Assembly (NCBI GenBank): GCA_026708035.1
Contig: JAPOVQ010000035.1
Location: forward strand, 124,001 to 188,000
DNA: 64,000 nucleotides
Direction: 5' to 3'
Origin: Chloroflexota bacterium
GTDB taxonomy: Bacteria > Chloroflexota > UBA11872
Under the pieces are notes generated by a model. It was not told where the DNA came from. It worked only from the letters and a program-made list of their open reading frames with translations, and ran no database searches. A program made the position numbers and the translations under genes. This document shows, one piece after another, positions 8,867-20,935 of this stretch; the stretch's first letter is position 1; every line of letters begins with the position of its first letter.

Positions 8867-9742
8867 ATGCACGGCGACCCCTCACCAATCATCGACGCCC
8901 ACACCCACGTCGTGCCCCCGGAGGTTGCGGCCGATCGGGAGCGATTCCTCGAAGCCGATCTCTGGTTTCGCCGTCTCTACACCAATCCCCGGCGAACCCT
9001 CGCCACCGCCGACGACGTGGCGCTGGAGATGGCCCGCTCGGGCGTCGACACCACCGTGGCCTTTGGCTTTGCCTGGCGCGACCCGAGCCTGTGCGTGCTC
9101 AACAACGACTACATCCTGGAGCAGGCCGCGGCGCACCCCGATTCGCTGGTGCCCTATTGCGTGGTTTCGCCGTCCGACCTCGAGTTCAGCATCGTCGAGA
9201 TGGAACGCTGCCGACGGCGGGGCGCGGTCGGCGTGGGCGAGCTATTTCCGGAAGGCCAGGGCTGGAACCTGAACGACCGCGGCGCCTTGCGGGCGTTCAT
9301 CGGCGCGGTGCGCGGGCTCGAGTTGATCCTCAACTTGCACGTCAGCGAACCGGCCGGCCATGACTATCCCGGCAAGGACTCGACCACGCCCGCGGCCATC
9401 TGGCCGCTGATCGAGATGGCGGGCGGCGAGGTGCCCATCGTGCTTTCGCACTGGGGCGGCGGCGCCGCGTTCTACGAGCTGATGCCGGAGGTGCGCGACC
9501 TCACCCGGCAGATCTACTACGACTCGGCGGCCAGCCATCTGCTGTACCTGCCGGCCGTATTCGACGTGATGGCGCGGCTGGCGCCCGGCCGGATTCTCTT
9601 CGGCAGCGATTTCCCGCTGATGACGCAGCGTCGGGCGCTGCGTCACGTGCGGGCGGCGGGACTCGACGATGAGACGATGGCGGCATTGCTGGGCGGCAAC
9701 GCTCGCATGCTGGGGCTGGGCGGCGCCTCTAAATTGACATAA
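8867..9742 (+). CDS. Amidohydrolase-family (ACMSD-like) metal-dependent hydrolase
   Basis: A 291-residue TIM-barrel protein of the Amidohydrolase_2 type. Metal-binding motifs appear in order: DAHTH (residues 10-14), a Glu in VGVGELFPEG, NLHVSEP, LSHWGG and FGSDFP with the late catalytic Asp. The family includes decarboxylases and lactonases of aromatic or sugar acids; the substrate cannot be read from sequence. It lies 18 bp after the DXS-like gene and probably shares its transcript. The stop codon TAA is part of a TTGACATAA motif (9734-9742). Confidence 0.85.
   Translation: MHGDPSPIIDAHTHVVPPEVAADRERFLEADLWFRRLYTNPRRTLATADDVALEMARSGVDTTVAFGFAWRDPSLCVLNNDYILEQAAAHPDSLVPYCVVSPSDLEFSIVEMERCRRRGAVGVGELFPEGQGWNLNDRGALRAFIGAVRGLELILNLHVSEPAGHDYPGKDSTTPAAIWPLIEMAGGEVPIVLSHWGGGAAFYELMPEVRDLTRQIYYDSAASHLLYLPAVFDVMARLAPGRILFGSDFPLMTQRRALRHVRAAGLDDETMAALLGGNARMLGLGGASKLT
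9734..9742 (+). other. TTKACATAA motif (XerD half-site-like), copy 2
   Basis: Exact TTGACATAA that includes the stop codon of the amidohydrolase gene and forces the C-terminal residues K-L-T. See the finding on the polarised motif family. Confidence 0.5.
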
Positions 9743-9761
9743 CGGACACGACGCGAGTTCG

Positions 9762-10631
9762 CTAGCGCGCCAGCTCCCGTTCGATCTCGGCGGTGAGGCG
9801 CGCCAGGTGGGTCGGGTCATAGCCGACCCCTGCGGCCTGATCCACGAGCTGACGCGTTTGCTCCAGCCCGCTGCGGTGCTCGGCCGATCCAGGCTCCTCG
9901 CGCACGGCCACCTGCAGCGCGTCCCGCGCTTGGAGGTAGAGCTGACGCCCCTGCTCCTCCGGCGACTCCTCCTGGACACCGACGCCGAGCAGCCGCTTGG
10001 TCAACGTGACTGCGGAAGCTGCATCCGGCGCGTAGCCGTCGGCATTGATCTCGTCGGCATAGCGCTGCGTCACCGGCGCGCCGCCGATGATGCACTGCAC
10101 CTGGTCATCGAGACCCGCCGCCTCGACGGCTTCGATCGTGCTGCGCATGTTCGTCATCGTCGTGGTCAGCAGCGCCGACATGCCCACGATGTGCGCGCCC
10201 TGACTCAGCGCTTCCTGGACGTATTCGTCGGGGTGGGTGTCGATGCCGGTGTCGGTGACGTCGAACCCAGCGCCTTCGAGCATCATCGCCACCAGGTTCT
10301 TGCCGATGTCGTGCAGGTCGCCGCGGACCGTGCCGATCACCACTCGGCCCAGCGGCTCGATTCCCGACTCGGTCAGCAGCGGACGCAGGATGGCCATCCC
10401 CGTCTTCATCGCCCTGGCGGAAATCAGAACTTCCGGCACGTAGTACTGGTTCGTGCGGAACAGCTCGCCCACGACGTCCATCCCGGGGATCATGCCGTCG
10501 TTGATGATCGCTCCGGGTGATACCTCGGCCTCGAGGCACGCCTTGACTAGGCGGTCCACGCTCGGCGCGTCGCCCTTGATGATGCTGTCGCTTAATTCCT
10601 GGAATGCCGCGTCGATGTCGATATCCGCCAT
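9762..10631 (-). CDS. Corrinoid (B12-binding) protein of methyltransferase systems
   Basis: The protein of 289 residues has a helical B12-binding cap (residues 1-90, ending near NQYYVPEVLISARAMK) and then a Rossmann B12 domain with the base-off signature DLHDIGKN, where His replaces the lower cobalt ligand. The sequences VGMSALLTTTM and IIGGAPVTQRYADEI follow. These match MtbC/MttC-type corrinoid proteins that carry methyl groups between substrate- and acceptor-specific methyltransferases. A helical, charged extension of about 70 residues follows the B12 domain and is not usual. No methyltransferase gene is adjacent. It is divergent from rdgB across 187 bp in which I see no further gene. Confidence 0.85.
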   Translation of the reverse strand: MADIDIDAAFQELSDSIIKGDAPSVDRLVKACLEAEVSPGAIINDGMIPGMDVVGELFRTNQYYVPEVLISARAMKTGMAILRPLLTESGIEPLGRVVIGTVRGDLHDIGKNLVAMMLEGAGFDVTDTGIDTHPDEYVQEALSQGAHIVGMSALLTTTMTNMRSTIEAVEAAGLDDQVQCIIGGAPVTQRYADEINADGYAPDAASAVTLTKRLLGVGVQEESPEEQGRQLYLQARDALQVAVREEPGSAEHRSGLEQTRQLVDQAAGVGYDPTHLARLTAEIERELAR

Positions 10632-10818
10632 TGCACGTCCTGGGTCGTGGGGGGAAGTCTTGCCGGCCCTCCGCCGCGTCCTCTTCCACGTAGCGCGTAC
10701 GGACCCGGTCCAGCCGCGAGCGTACCATCACCACGAGCCGCGCGACCGCCAATCGAGTCGCGCACAGGTGAGCGGCCCCGTGCCACGATGGGCTGCCCGA
10801 CATTGGTGAAAAGGTCTC

Positions 10819-11448
10819 GTGCGCTGGCCTCAACCGTCCGCCGTGGTGCTCGCCAGCGGCAGTCCGCACAAGCTGGCCGAGTTTCGGCGGTTGTTTCTCG
10901 GCTCGCCGGTTCGGATCCTGCTCGCGGCGGAGGTGGCTTCGCCGCCGCAGGTGGAAGAGACCGGCGCCACCTTCCTGCAGAACGCGCGGCTCAAGGCCAA
11001 CGCATATGCCCAAGCCTGCCGGGCGTGGTGTCTGGCCGATGACTCGGGATTGGCGGTTGACGCGCTGGGTGGCGCGCCGGGCTTGCGGTCGGCGCGCTAC
11101 GCCGGGCCCGCGGCAAGCGATCACGCGCGCAACGCCAAGCTGCTCGCAGCGATGGCCGATGTACCCGATGCGCGGCGCACCGCGCGGTTTCGATGCGCGG
11201 TGGCGCTGGCGGCACCGGACGGATCGATCGCCTACACCGCCGTTCGCAGCTGCGAAGGCCGCATCGCGCATGCGCCGAGAGGCGACCAAGGATTCGGTTA
11301 CGACCCGCTCTTCATCGTCGGCATGGGGGATCGCACCATGGCCGAGATGACGCCCGACGAGAAAAACCGCATCAGCCATCGCGGGCAGGCGGCCCGCGCG
11401 GCGCGACGTTTCGTGGAAGGCCGCCTGGCGACGACGGCGCCCACCTGA
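10819..11448 (+). CDS. rdgB: XTP/dITP diphosphatase (RdgB/HAM1)
   Basis: Removes non-canonical purine nucleotides (XTP, dITP) from the pool. The 209 residues show the family blocks ASGSPHKLAEF near the N-terminus (usual form TGNxxK), DDSGLAVDALGGAPG, GFGYDPLF and EKNRISHRGQA. The GTG start at 10819 has AAGG about 5 nt upstream and leads directly into the first strand. A short gap of 71 bp separates it from the SDR pair downstream. Confidence 0.92.
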   Translation: MRWPQPSAVVLASGSPHKLAEFRRLFLGSPVRILLAAEVASPPQVEETGATFLQNARLKANAYAQACRAWCLADDSGLAVDALGGAPGLRSARYAGPAASDHARNAKLLAAMADVPDARRTARFRCAVALAAPDGSIAYTAVRSCEGRIAHAPRGDQGFGYDPLFIVGMGDRTMAEMTPDEKNRISHRGQAARAARRFVEGRLATTAPT

Positions 11449-11519
11449 CCGCCGCCGTTTCGCGGCGCGCGGCACCCCCTTTGCTACGCTCCGGCGCGGC
11501 AGCGATCCCCCACCGACAC

Positions 11520-12191
11520 GTGCCACCCGACGCCCGCGCCGTCCTCCTCACCGCCGCCGGATCCCTCACCTCGCAAGCGATCGGATGTCGCCTGGCGCGA
11601 GACGGAGCGTGCGTAGCGTTCGCCGACGCCGACCACTACGCGGCATGCGCGGCCGCGCAGGCCATCCGCGCCGACGGCGGAGAGGCGGTGGGGTTCGGGA
11701 TGGATGCTCGGGACTGGACGTCGACCCAATCCTCCGTGCAAGCGGCGCGAGATCGTTGGGGGCGGCTGGACCTTTTGGTGAACCTGGTCGACGACCTGCC
11801 GGCGGCGCCCTTCCTGGCGCTTTCCGAAGCCGACCTCGCCGAGTCATTCGACGCCGCCCTGGTCAGTCTCATGCACGGCGTGCGGGCGGCCACGGAGCAG
11901 ATGCGGGCGGCGGGTGCGGGATGCATCGTCAACGTGTTCCCCCTCGGCGGTGAAGACAATGTGCTCGGCAGCGCGACGGCGGGCGCGGCGGAGATGCTCA
12001 CGCGCGCCGCGGGCGTCGAGCTCGCCCTGCTCGGCATCCGCGTCGCCGGGATCGCCGCCGTGAGCGTTCGCGAGGACCCGGCGGCCGTTGCCGACGCCGT
12101 GGCGTTCGCGGCCTCATCCGACGCCAGCTATGTCACCGGGTCAACCCTGGTGATCGCGGAAAGGCACACCCAGCAGTGGATCGCCCGGTAG
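11520..12191 (+). CDS. Degenerate short-chain dehydrogenase (SDR)-fold protein
   Basis: A protein of 223 residues that aligns along its length with SDRs (GRLDLLVNLVDD, VELALLGIRVAGI, DASYVTGSTLVI) but has lost the functional motifs. The cofactor motif TGxxxGxG is TAAGSLTSQ, NNAG is NLVD, and the catalytic YxxxK region reads GSATAG with neither Tyr nor Lys. The GTG at 11520 is the in-frame start that includes the whole first strand; the frame stays open further upstream only over rdgB. It overlaps the next, intact SDR gene by 16 bp. A structural or heteromeric partner role is possible but not shown. Confidence 0.7.
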   Translation: MPPDARAVLLTAAGSLTSQAIGCRLARDGACVAFADADHYAACAAAQAIRADGGEAVGFGMDARDWTSTQSSVQAARDRWGRLDLLVNLVDDLPAAPFLALSEADLAESFDAALVSLMHGVRAATEQMRAAGAGCIVNVFPLGGEDNVLGSATAGAAEMLTRAAGVELALLGIRVAGIAAVSVREDPAAVADAVAFAASSDASYVTGSTLVIAERHTQQWIAR

Positions 12192-12904
12192 CCATCGTCA
12201 CCGGCGCCGCTCACGGCATCGGACACGCATGCGCCCTGCGCCTGGCCGACGAGGGCTTCTACGTCGCGGCCACGGACATTGACGACGCGGTGCACGCGCA
12301 CGCCGCCGAAGGCCGCATCGAAACGCATGAACTCGACGCCGCGGATATCGCCGCCGGCCGCTCGCTGGTCGACGATCTTTCCGAGCGGCTCGGCGGCGTG
12401 GATGCACTCGTAAACAACGCGGGATTCACGGAGCGCCGATCCATCGAAGAGCTGGAAACCGCTGAGTGGAGTCGCATGCTCGACGTGCACGTGCGCGGTC
12501 CGCTGTTTCTGATTCAGGCCGTCGCGCGCAATCTCATTCGTCGGGGCGCGGCCGGCGCCGTCGTAAACATGACGTCGATCCGCGCCATCGTGGCCGAGCC
12601 GGGCCAGCTGCACTACTGCGCGGCCAAGGGCGCCCTCCACGCGCTGGCGCCGGCGTTGGCCCCGGAACTCGGGCGGCACAACGTCAGGATCAACAACGTC
12701 TCGCCGGGCCTCGTTGCCACGCGCATGACGGCCAATGTGCGCGCCGACCCCGAGGCCCTGTCGCTGCGCCTGCCCCGTCTGCCGATGGCACGCTACGCGG
12801 AACCGGCCGAGGTCGCGGCCTGCGTGGCGCATCTTCTTTCGGACGACGCCCGGGCCATCTCCGGGCAAACGCTGGCGGCCGACGGCGGGTATCTGGCTGG
12901 CTAA
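12176..12904 (+). CDS. SDR family oxidoreductase
   Basis: A classical SDR of 242 residues with all key motifs: TGAAHGIG (NAD(P) binding, residues 9-16), an Asp after the second strand (ATDIDD, which suggests NAD preference), NNAG, a catalytic Ser in NMTSIRA and YCAAK, plus the C-terminal GQTLAADGGY. The substrate is unknown; sugars, alcohols or acyl carriers are all possible. The GTG start lies inside the end of the preceding degenerate SDR gene, so the two are translationally linked. Confidence 0.88.
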   Translation: MDRPVAIVTGAAHGIGHACALRLADEGFYVAATDIDDAVHAHAAEGRIETHELDAADIAAGRSLVDDLSERLGGVDALVNNAGFTERRSIEELETAEWSRMLDVHVRGPLFLIQAVARNLIRRGAAGAVVNMTSIRAIVAEPGQLHYCAAKGALHALAPALAPELGRHNVRINNVSPGLVATRMTANVRADPEALSLRLPRLPMARYAEPAEVAACVAHLLSDDARAISGQTLAADGGYLAG

Positions 12905-12946
12905 GGCGAGTTCGGACTCGGCCGCGCCGATGCTTGATACTTGAGT

Positions 12947-13771
12947 ATGCGTGTCTCCGATCGGCCGGCGTTTCGCCCCTCGCGCCGGCGCGGCCAGAAC
13001 TTCCTGGTGGACCGCGGTATTCAGCGCCGCATCGCCCAGGCGGCGCAGCTGCCGCCCGAAGCGGTGGTGCTGGAGATCGGCGCGGGCACCGGCTTGCTCA
13101 CCGAAGCGCTCCGACCGTTCGCGTCTCGCGTGATCGCGGTGGAAGTCGAACCCCAGCTGGCGGAGCCGTTGCGCGAGCGCTTCGCCGACGATGAAGCGAT
13201 CACCGTGGTCAACGCCGACGCGCTGGCGTTGGACATCGCCACCCTGGGCGTCGGCGACTACCACGTCGTCGCGAACCTGCCGTTCAGCGTCGGCACCCGG
13301 CTGCTGGTGGAGTTGCTGCAATCCACGTCGCCGCCGCAGAGCCTCACGGTGCTGCTGCAGCGCGACGTGGTCGACCGCGCCTGTGCGCCCCCCGGCAAGA
13401 TGCGGCTGCTGAGCGTGATCGTGCAGTCGCTGGCGGAGCCGCGGCGGCTCTTTGACATCCCGCCGGGCGCGTTCCGGCCTCGACCCAAGGTCACGTCCAC
13501 GCTGCTTCGCTTGCGTCCGAGACCGCTCGACGCTCGGGATCGCGTCCACGTTTCCCGCCGCATCGCCGCCGCCCGCCGGGCGTTCGGGCAGCCGCGCAAA
13601 CAGCTGGCCAATGCCCTGGGGTCGCCAACCGGAATCGCCGCGTCGCTGGAAGGACGCGGCATCGATCCGAAGCGGCGACCCGAGACGCTCACACTGGAGG
13701 AGTGGGACGCCGTGGCCGAGGCGCTTGCATACCTGCCAACGACCGCCACGACCGTTTCGCTAGCCCCGTGA
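12947..13771 (+). CDS. rsmA: 16S rRNA dimethyladenosine transferase (KsgA/RsmA)
   Basis: Dimethylates the two adjacent adenines in helix 45 of 16S rRNA using SAM. Visible motifs are RRGQNFLVD, the SAM loop LEIGAGTGLLTEAL, an acidic second strand (AVEVEP) and motif IV as NLPF (the family usually has NLPY). PPGAFRPRPKVTSTL is also seen. The ATG at 12947 is preferred over the TTG two codons earlier. The stop overlaps the pth start as GTGA, the first link in an rsmA-pth-mfd operon. Confidence 0.93.
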   Translation: MRVSDRPAFRPSRRRGQNFLVDRGIQRRIAQAAQLPPEAVVLEIGAGTGLLTEALRPFASRVIAVEVEPQLAEPLRERFADDEAITVVNADALALDIATLGVGDYHVVANLPFSVGTRLLVELLQSTSPPQSLTVLLQRDVVDRACAPPGKMRLLSVIVQSLAEPRRLFDIPPGAFRPRPKVTSTLLRLRPRPLDARDRVHVSRRIAAARRAFGQPRKQLANALGSPTGIAASLEGRGIDPKRRPETLTLEEWDAVAEALAYLPTTATTVSLAP

Positions 13772-14371
13772 GCTGGCTCCGGCGCTTTCGGCGCGACTCC
13801 ACGAAGTTTGGCCCGGCGTACTTGATCGTTGGACTGGGAAACCCGGGGCCGGAATACGCGCGCACGCGGCACAACGCGGGCTTCGACGTGTGCGATCGAC
13901 TGGCGGACCGGCGGCGGGATTGGCGCCGCACGCGCGATACGCTCACCTGGCAAGGCGAGGTTGCAGGCGTGCCCGTGACGCTTCTCAAGCCGAGGACCTA
14001 TGTCAACGCCTCCGGACCGGCCGTCGGCCGTGCGCTCGACTCGGCCGGCCTTCCCATCGACCGCCTCATCGTGGTGCAGGACGATCTCGACCTGGCGTTT
14101 GCGCGCGTGCGCCTGCGGCACGGCGGATCGTCGGGCGGGCACCGGGGTATCGACTCGATCCTGCGTTCCGTGGGCGGCGCTCAATTCCTGCGCGTGAAGA
14201 TCGGGATCGGGCGCCCGCCGCCGGAAATGGACCCGGCGGCATACGTCCTGCAACGATTCGCCGCCTCCGAGCGCGAGGCAATCGACGACGCGTTCGATCG
14301 CGCCGCAGACGCGGTGCGGGCGCTCCTGACGCGGCCGCCGGCCGACGTGATGCAAGAGGTGAACCAACAGC

Positions 14372-14397
<26 letters not shown>
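13768..14397 (+). CDS. pth: Peptidyl-tRNA hydrolase
   Basis: Releases tRNA from prematurely dropped peptidyl-tRNA. The 209 residues carry VGLGNPGPEYARTRHNAG with the catalytic His and conserved Asn, KPRTYVNASGPAV, the Asp in VVQDDLD, and HGGSSGGHRGI. The GTG at 13768 overlaps the rsmA stop by 4 bp and matches the usual protein length. A longer frame upstream would run through rsmA and is rejected. The last 26 bp overlap mfd. Confidence 0.93.
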
Positions 14398-17845
<3,448 letters not shown>

Positions 17846-17895
17846 GGTCGGCACCGCACCAGGCAATCACAGAGGCAAGGACACCCGACACGACC

Positions 17896-20607
17896 ATGGC
17901 CGCACGCAAACGCGCCGCCACCGCGGCGACCAAGACCCGCGGGGGAAAGAACCTCGTCATCGTGGAGTCGGGCGCCAAGGCCGCCACGCTGCAGCGCTTC
18001 CTGGGGTCGCAGTACAAGGTCGTGGCCTCGGTCGGGCACGTGCGCGACCTGCCGGCCAGCGCCGCCCAGGTTCCCAAGAACCTCAAGGGCAAGAGCTGGG
18101 CGACGTTGGCGGTCAACGTGGACGAGGGTTTCCGTCCCGTCTACATCGTGCCCGCCGACAGGAAGCGCGTCGTCGCCAATCTGCGGAGCGACCTAAAGAC
18201 CGCCCAGGAGCTGTTGATCGCGACCGACGAGGACCGGGAGGGGGAGGCAATCGCCTGGCACCTGGTGGAGGTCCTGAAGCCGAAACTGCCGATCCGGCGC
18301 ATGGTGTTCCATGAAATCACGCGCTCGGCCGTCGAGGAGGCGTTGGGGCAAACGCGCGACATCGATCAGCACCTGGTGCGCGCGCAGGAAGCGCGTCGCG
18401 TGCTGGACCGGCTGATCGGATATCTCGTGTCACCCGTGCTCTGGAAAAAGGTGCAGAGCGGCCTCTCCGCCGGTCGGGTGCAGACGCCGGCGCTGCGGCT
18501 CATCGTCGACCGCGAGCGCGAACGCATGGCCTTCGTGCACGCGGCGTACTGGGGCCTGACGGCCACACTGGCGCCGGCCGATCGCCCCGACGGCGAGTTT
18601 CCCGCGCGCCTTGTGCAACTCGATGGCCACGACATCGCGACCGGCGACGACTTCGACCCATCCACCGGCAGCTTGCTGGCCAACCGCCGGGTTCGCCGGA
18701 TTGACGAGGCCGACGCGCGCCGCCTGACGGCGGCGCTTGCCGACGCCGCGTTTCACGTCGTCAGCGTGGACAAGCGCCCGGTGACGCGCCGCCCGGCGCC
18801 GCCATTTATCACGTCGACGCTGCAGCAGGCCGCCTCGCGCCGATTGCGCTTCAGCGCTCGCCAAACGATGCGCGTGGCCCAGCAGCTTTACGAGGGCGGC
18901 TACATCACCTACATGCGCACGGACTCGCCCACGCTGTCCCAGCAGGCGATTGCCGCGGCGCGGGACGAGGTCGATCAGCGCGCCGGCAAGGAGTACCTGC
19001 CCGAGAAACCGCGGCGATATCGGGCGCGGGCGGCTCGCGCGCAGGAGGCCCATGAAGCCATCCGGCCCGCGGGCGAGCGCTTCCGGCACCCGGATGACCT
19101 GGGCGACGATGTGGACGCCAATGGCCGGCGCCTCTACACCCTGATCTGGCAACGCACGCTGGCCTCGCAGATGCGAGACGCCCACTTCGAGCGGACGCGC
19201 GTCCGGATCGAGGCGGCGGCAGGCGACGACGGGACCGCGGTCTTCCAAGCCAACGGACAGATCGTGGTTTTCGACGGCTTCCTGCGGATCTACGGCGGCG
19301 GCGACGGTGACGACGACCGGGTCCTTCCGGACATGTCGAGCGGCGATGTCCTGAAGGTCCATGGCCTCGAGCCCAGCGAGCACGCGACCCGACCGCCCGA
19401 CCGCTGGACCGAAGCCAGCCTGATCCGCGAGTTGGAGCGGCTGGACATCGGTCGCCCGTCCACCTACGCAACCATTCTCGAGACGATTCAAGACAAGTAC
19501 GTGGCGCGCAAGGGGTCGGCGCTGGTTCCCCGCTGGCACGCGTTCGCCGTCATCCAGCTGATGGCCGTGCACTTCCCCGAGTTGGCCGACGCCGACTTCA
19601 CCGCCCGCATGGAAGACGGGCTCGACCGGGTCGCCGCGGGCGAGCTCGACCCGCTGCCCTGGCTGTCGGCGTTCTACTTCGGCGCGGACGGCGCGTCGGC
19701 CAACGGCAAGGAGGCCATGCTGCGCGACGGCCTCCACCACCGCATCGACGCGAGTTGGGACGCCATCGACGCGCGCGCCGTCTGCACGATCCCGCTGGCG
19801 GGAACGAACGGCGCGCGGGCTTCGGTCCGCATTGGCCGCTATGGCCCGTACATCGAATCGGCGGAGGGCGGCCGACGCGCGCGGGTGCCGGAAGACCTGG
19901 AACCCGATCAGCTGACCGCCGACGCCGCCGCCGAGCTGCTGGAGCAGGCGACGCGGGGCGATCAACCGCTCGGCGCCGATCCCGATTCGGGGCTGCCCAT
20001 CTATCTCAAGCAGGGCCGCCGTGGCGCGTACTTGCAGCGTGGCGAGGGCCAGACCGGCCGTGGGGCCGGCGGTCGAAAGCGCCCGCAGACCACCAGCGTG
20101 TGGCCCACCATCGACCCCGAGTCGATCACCCTCGACCAAGCGCTGGAGCTGCTCGCCTATCCGAAGCGGCTCGGCACGCACCCCGAAACGGGCGAGGACG
20201 TGACGGCGCAGGACGGGCCCTACGGCCCCTACGTGAGATGCGGCGGCGAATCTCGCAGCCTGCCCGGGCGCGGCAACGCCCGGTACGAGAAGCTGGCCTC
20301 CGTCGAGCTGGCCGAAGCCCTTGAGTTGCTGCGCACGCCGCGCCAGACACGCCGCCGGGGTGAGCCGCCGCCGTCGCTTGCAGAGCTCGGCGCCCATCCC
20401 ACCTCGCAGGCGCCCATCACGGTCCGCGACGGTCGCTACGGCCCCTATGTCACCGACGGCACGCTCAACGCGAGCCTGCCCAAGGACCGCGAGCCCTCTT
20501 CGATCACCCTGGACGAGGCGGTGGCGCTGCTGGCGGCTCGCGCCGAGCGGGTCGCCGCCCAGGGCGGGCGCAGCCGACGGCGGTCGGGCAGGCGGCGGCG
20601 GACGTAA
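17896..20607 (+). CDS. topA: DNA topoisomerase I
   Basis: Type IA topoisomerase of 903 residues that relaxes negative supercoils. It starts with a basic tail, then the Toprim domain (NLVIVESGAKA, ATDEDREGEAIAWHL), SAGRVQTPALRL and the catalytic Tyr in YITYMRTDSP (near residue 338). The C-terminus has no Cys4 zinc fingers. It carries about four short Toprim-C repeats (RIGRYGPYI, QGRRGAYL, DGPYGPYV, RDGRYGPYV) and ends in an Arg-rich tail (RSRRRSGRRRRT). Such tails are known from actinobacterial and Chloroflexota-type enzymes. ATG 17896 follows the mfd stop by 50 bp. Confidence 0.95.
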   Translation: MAARKRAATAATKTRGGKNLVIVESGAKAATLQRFLGSQYKVVASVGHVRDLPASAAQVPKNLKGKSWATLAVNVDEGFRPVYIVPADRKRVVANLRSDLKTAQELLIATDEDREGEAIAWHLVEVLKPKLPIRRMVFHEITRSAVEEALGQTRDIDQHLVRAQEARRVLDRLIGYLVSPVLWKKVQSGLSAGRVQTPALRLIVDRERERMAFVHAAYWGLTATLAPADRPDGEFPARLVQLDGHDIATGDDFDPSTGSLLANRRVRRIDEADARRLTAALADAAFHVVSVDKRPVTRRPAPPFITSTLQQAASRRLRFSARQTMRVAQQLYEGGYITYMRTDSPTLSQQAIAAARDEVDQRAGKEYLPEKPRRYRARAARAQEAHEAIRPAGERFRHPDDLGDDVDANGRRLYTLIWQRTLASQMRDAHFERTRVRIEAAAGDDGTAVFQANGQIVVFDGFLRIYGGGDGDDDRVLPDMSSGDVLKVHGLEPSEHATRPPDRWTEASLIRELERLDIGRPSTYATILETIQDKYVARKGSALVPRWHAFAVIQLMAVHFPELADADFTARMEDGLDRVAAGELDPLPWLSAFYFGADGASANGKEAMLRDGLHHRIDASWDAIDARAVCTIPLAGTNGARASVRIGRYGPYIESAEGGRRARVPEDLEPDQLTADAAAELLEQATRGDQPLGADPDSGLPIYLKQGRRGAYLQRGEGQTGRGAGGRKRPQTTSVWPTIDPESITLDQALELLAYPKRLGTHPETGEDVTAQDGPYGPYVRCGGESRSLPGRGNARYEKLASVELAEALELLRTPRQTRRRGEPPPSLAELGAHPTSQAPITVRDGRYGPYVTDGTLNASLPKDREPSSITLDEAVALLAARAERVAAQGGRSRRRSGRRRRT

Positions 20608-20682
20608 CGTCGCCCGTGCGTCCGCGTCCGGGTCATGGGTTGCTTTGGTTTAGCCCAAGATCGTTTCCCTGCCCGCGTCTCT

Positions 20683-20731
20683 CGTCCGATCCCCTCTCCC
20701 CACCGTGGGAGAGGGTTAGGGTGAGGGGGTT
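20683..20731. repeat. Intergenic palindromic repeat (GGGAGAGGGTTAGGGTGAGGG type)
   Basis: A short palindrome (CCCTCTCCC / GGGAGAGGG) followed by TTAGGGTGAGGGGG, preceded by TCCGATC. A second copy lies at 31262-31333 with the same TCCGATCCCC lead-in but a 24 bp insertion. Elements of this form are common between genes in many high-GC bacteria. It sits after topA and may help to end its transcript. Confidence 0.7.
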
Positions 20732-20814
20732 CCGCGTCGACCGCGCGCCGCCCGGACCCAGATGACCCACTAGCCGCATCGGCCCGGCAAGTCGCCTGCG
20801 ATATGCTTGGCGCA

Positions 20815-20884
20815 CGCCCGTGACTTACGGGCGAATACGCACGCTGTCTGATCTGCTGCGCCCTGCCGCGAAAGCGGTTGGCAG
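20815..20884 (+). promoter_or_regulatory. Structured leader upstream of rpsB
   Basis: Two stem-loops can be drawn in the 5' region of rpsB. One has arms CGCCCGT/ACGGGCG and a 5-nt loop (20815-20833). The other has arms CTGCC/GGCAG around GCGAAAGC with a GNRA-type loop (20863-20884). A weak TATGCT box lies at 20802-20807. Ribosomal protein S2 leaders are autoregulatory in several bacteria; whether this one binds S2 is inference. The rest of the gap 20608-20935 holds the repeat at 20683 and no gene. Confidence 0.35.
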
Positions 20885-20935
20885 CCGAGTCGACGACGGC
20901 GGATGAGCCAAGGGCAAACGAAAGGACGATGCGGC

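Noticed and set aside
18430-20397. 655-codon open frame opposite topA
   Set aside because: Antisense shadow of topA without any known motif.
20611-20660. Rho-independent terminator directly after topA
   Set aside because: No stem followed by a T-run was found; only the repeat at 20683 could form a hairpin.
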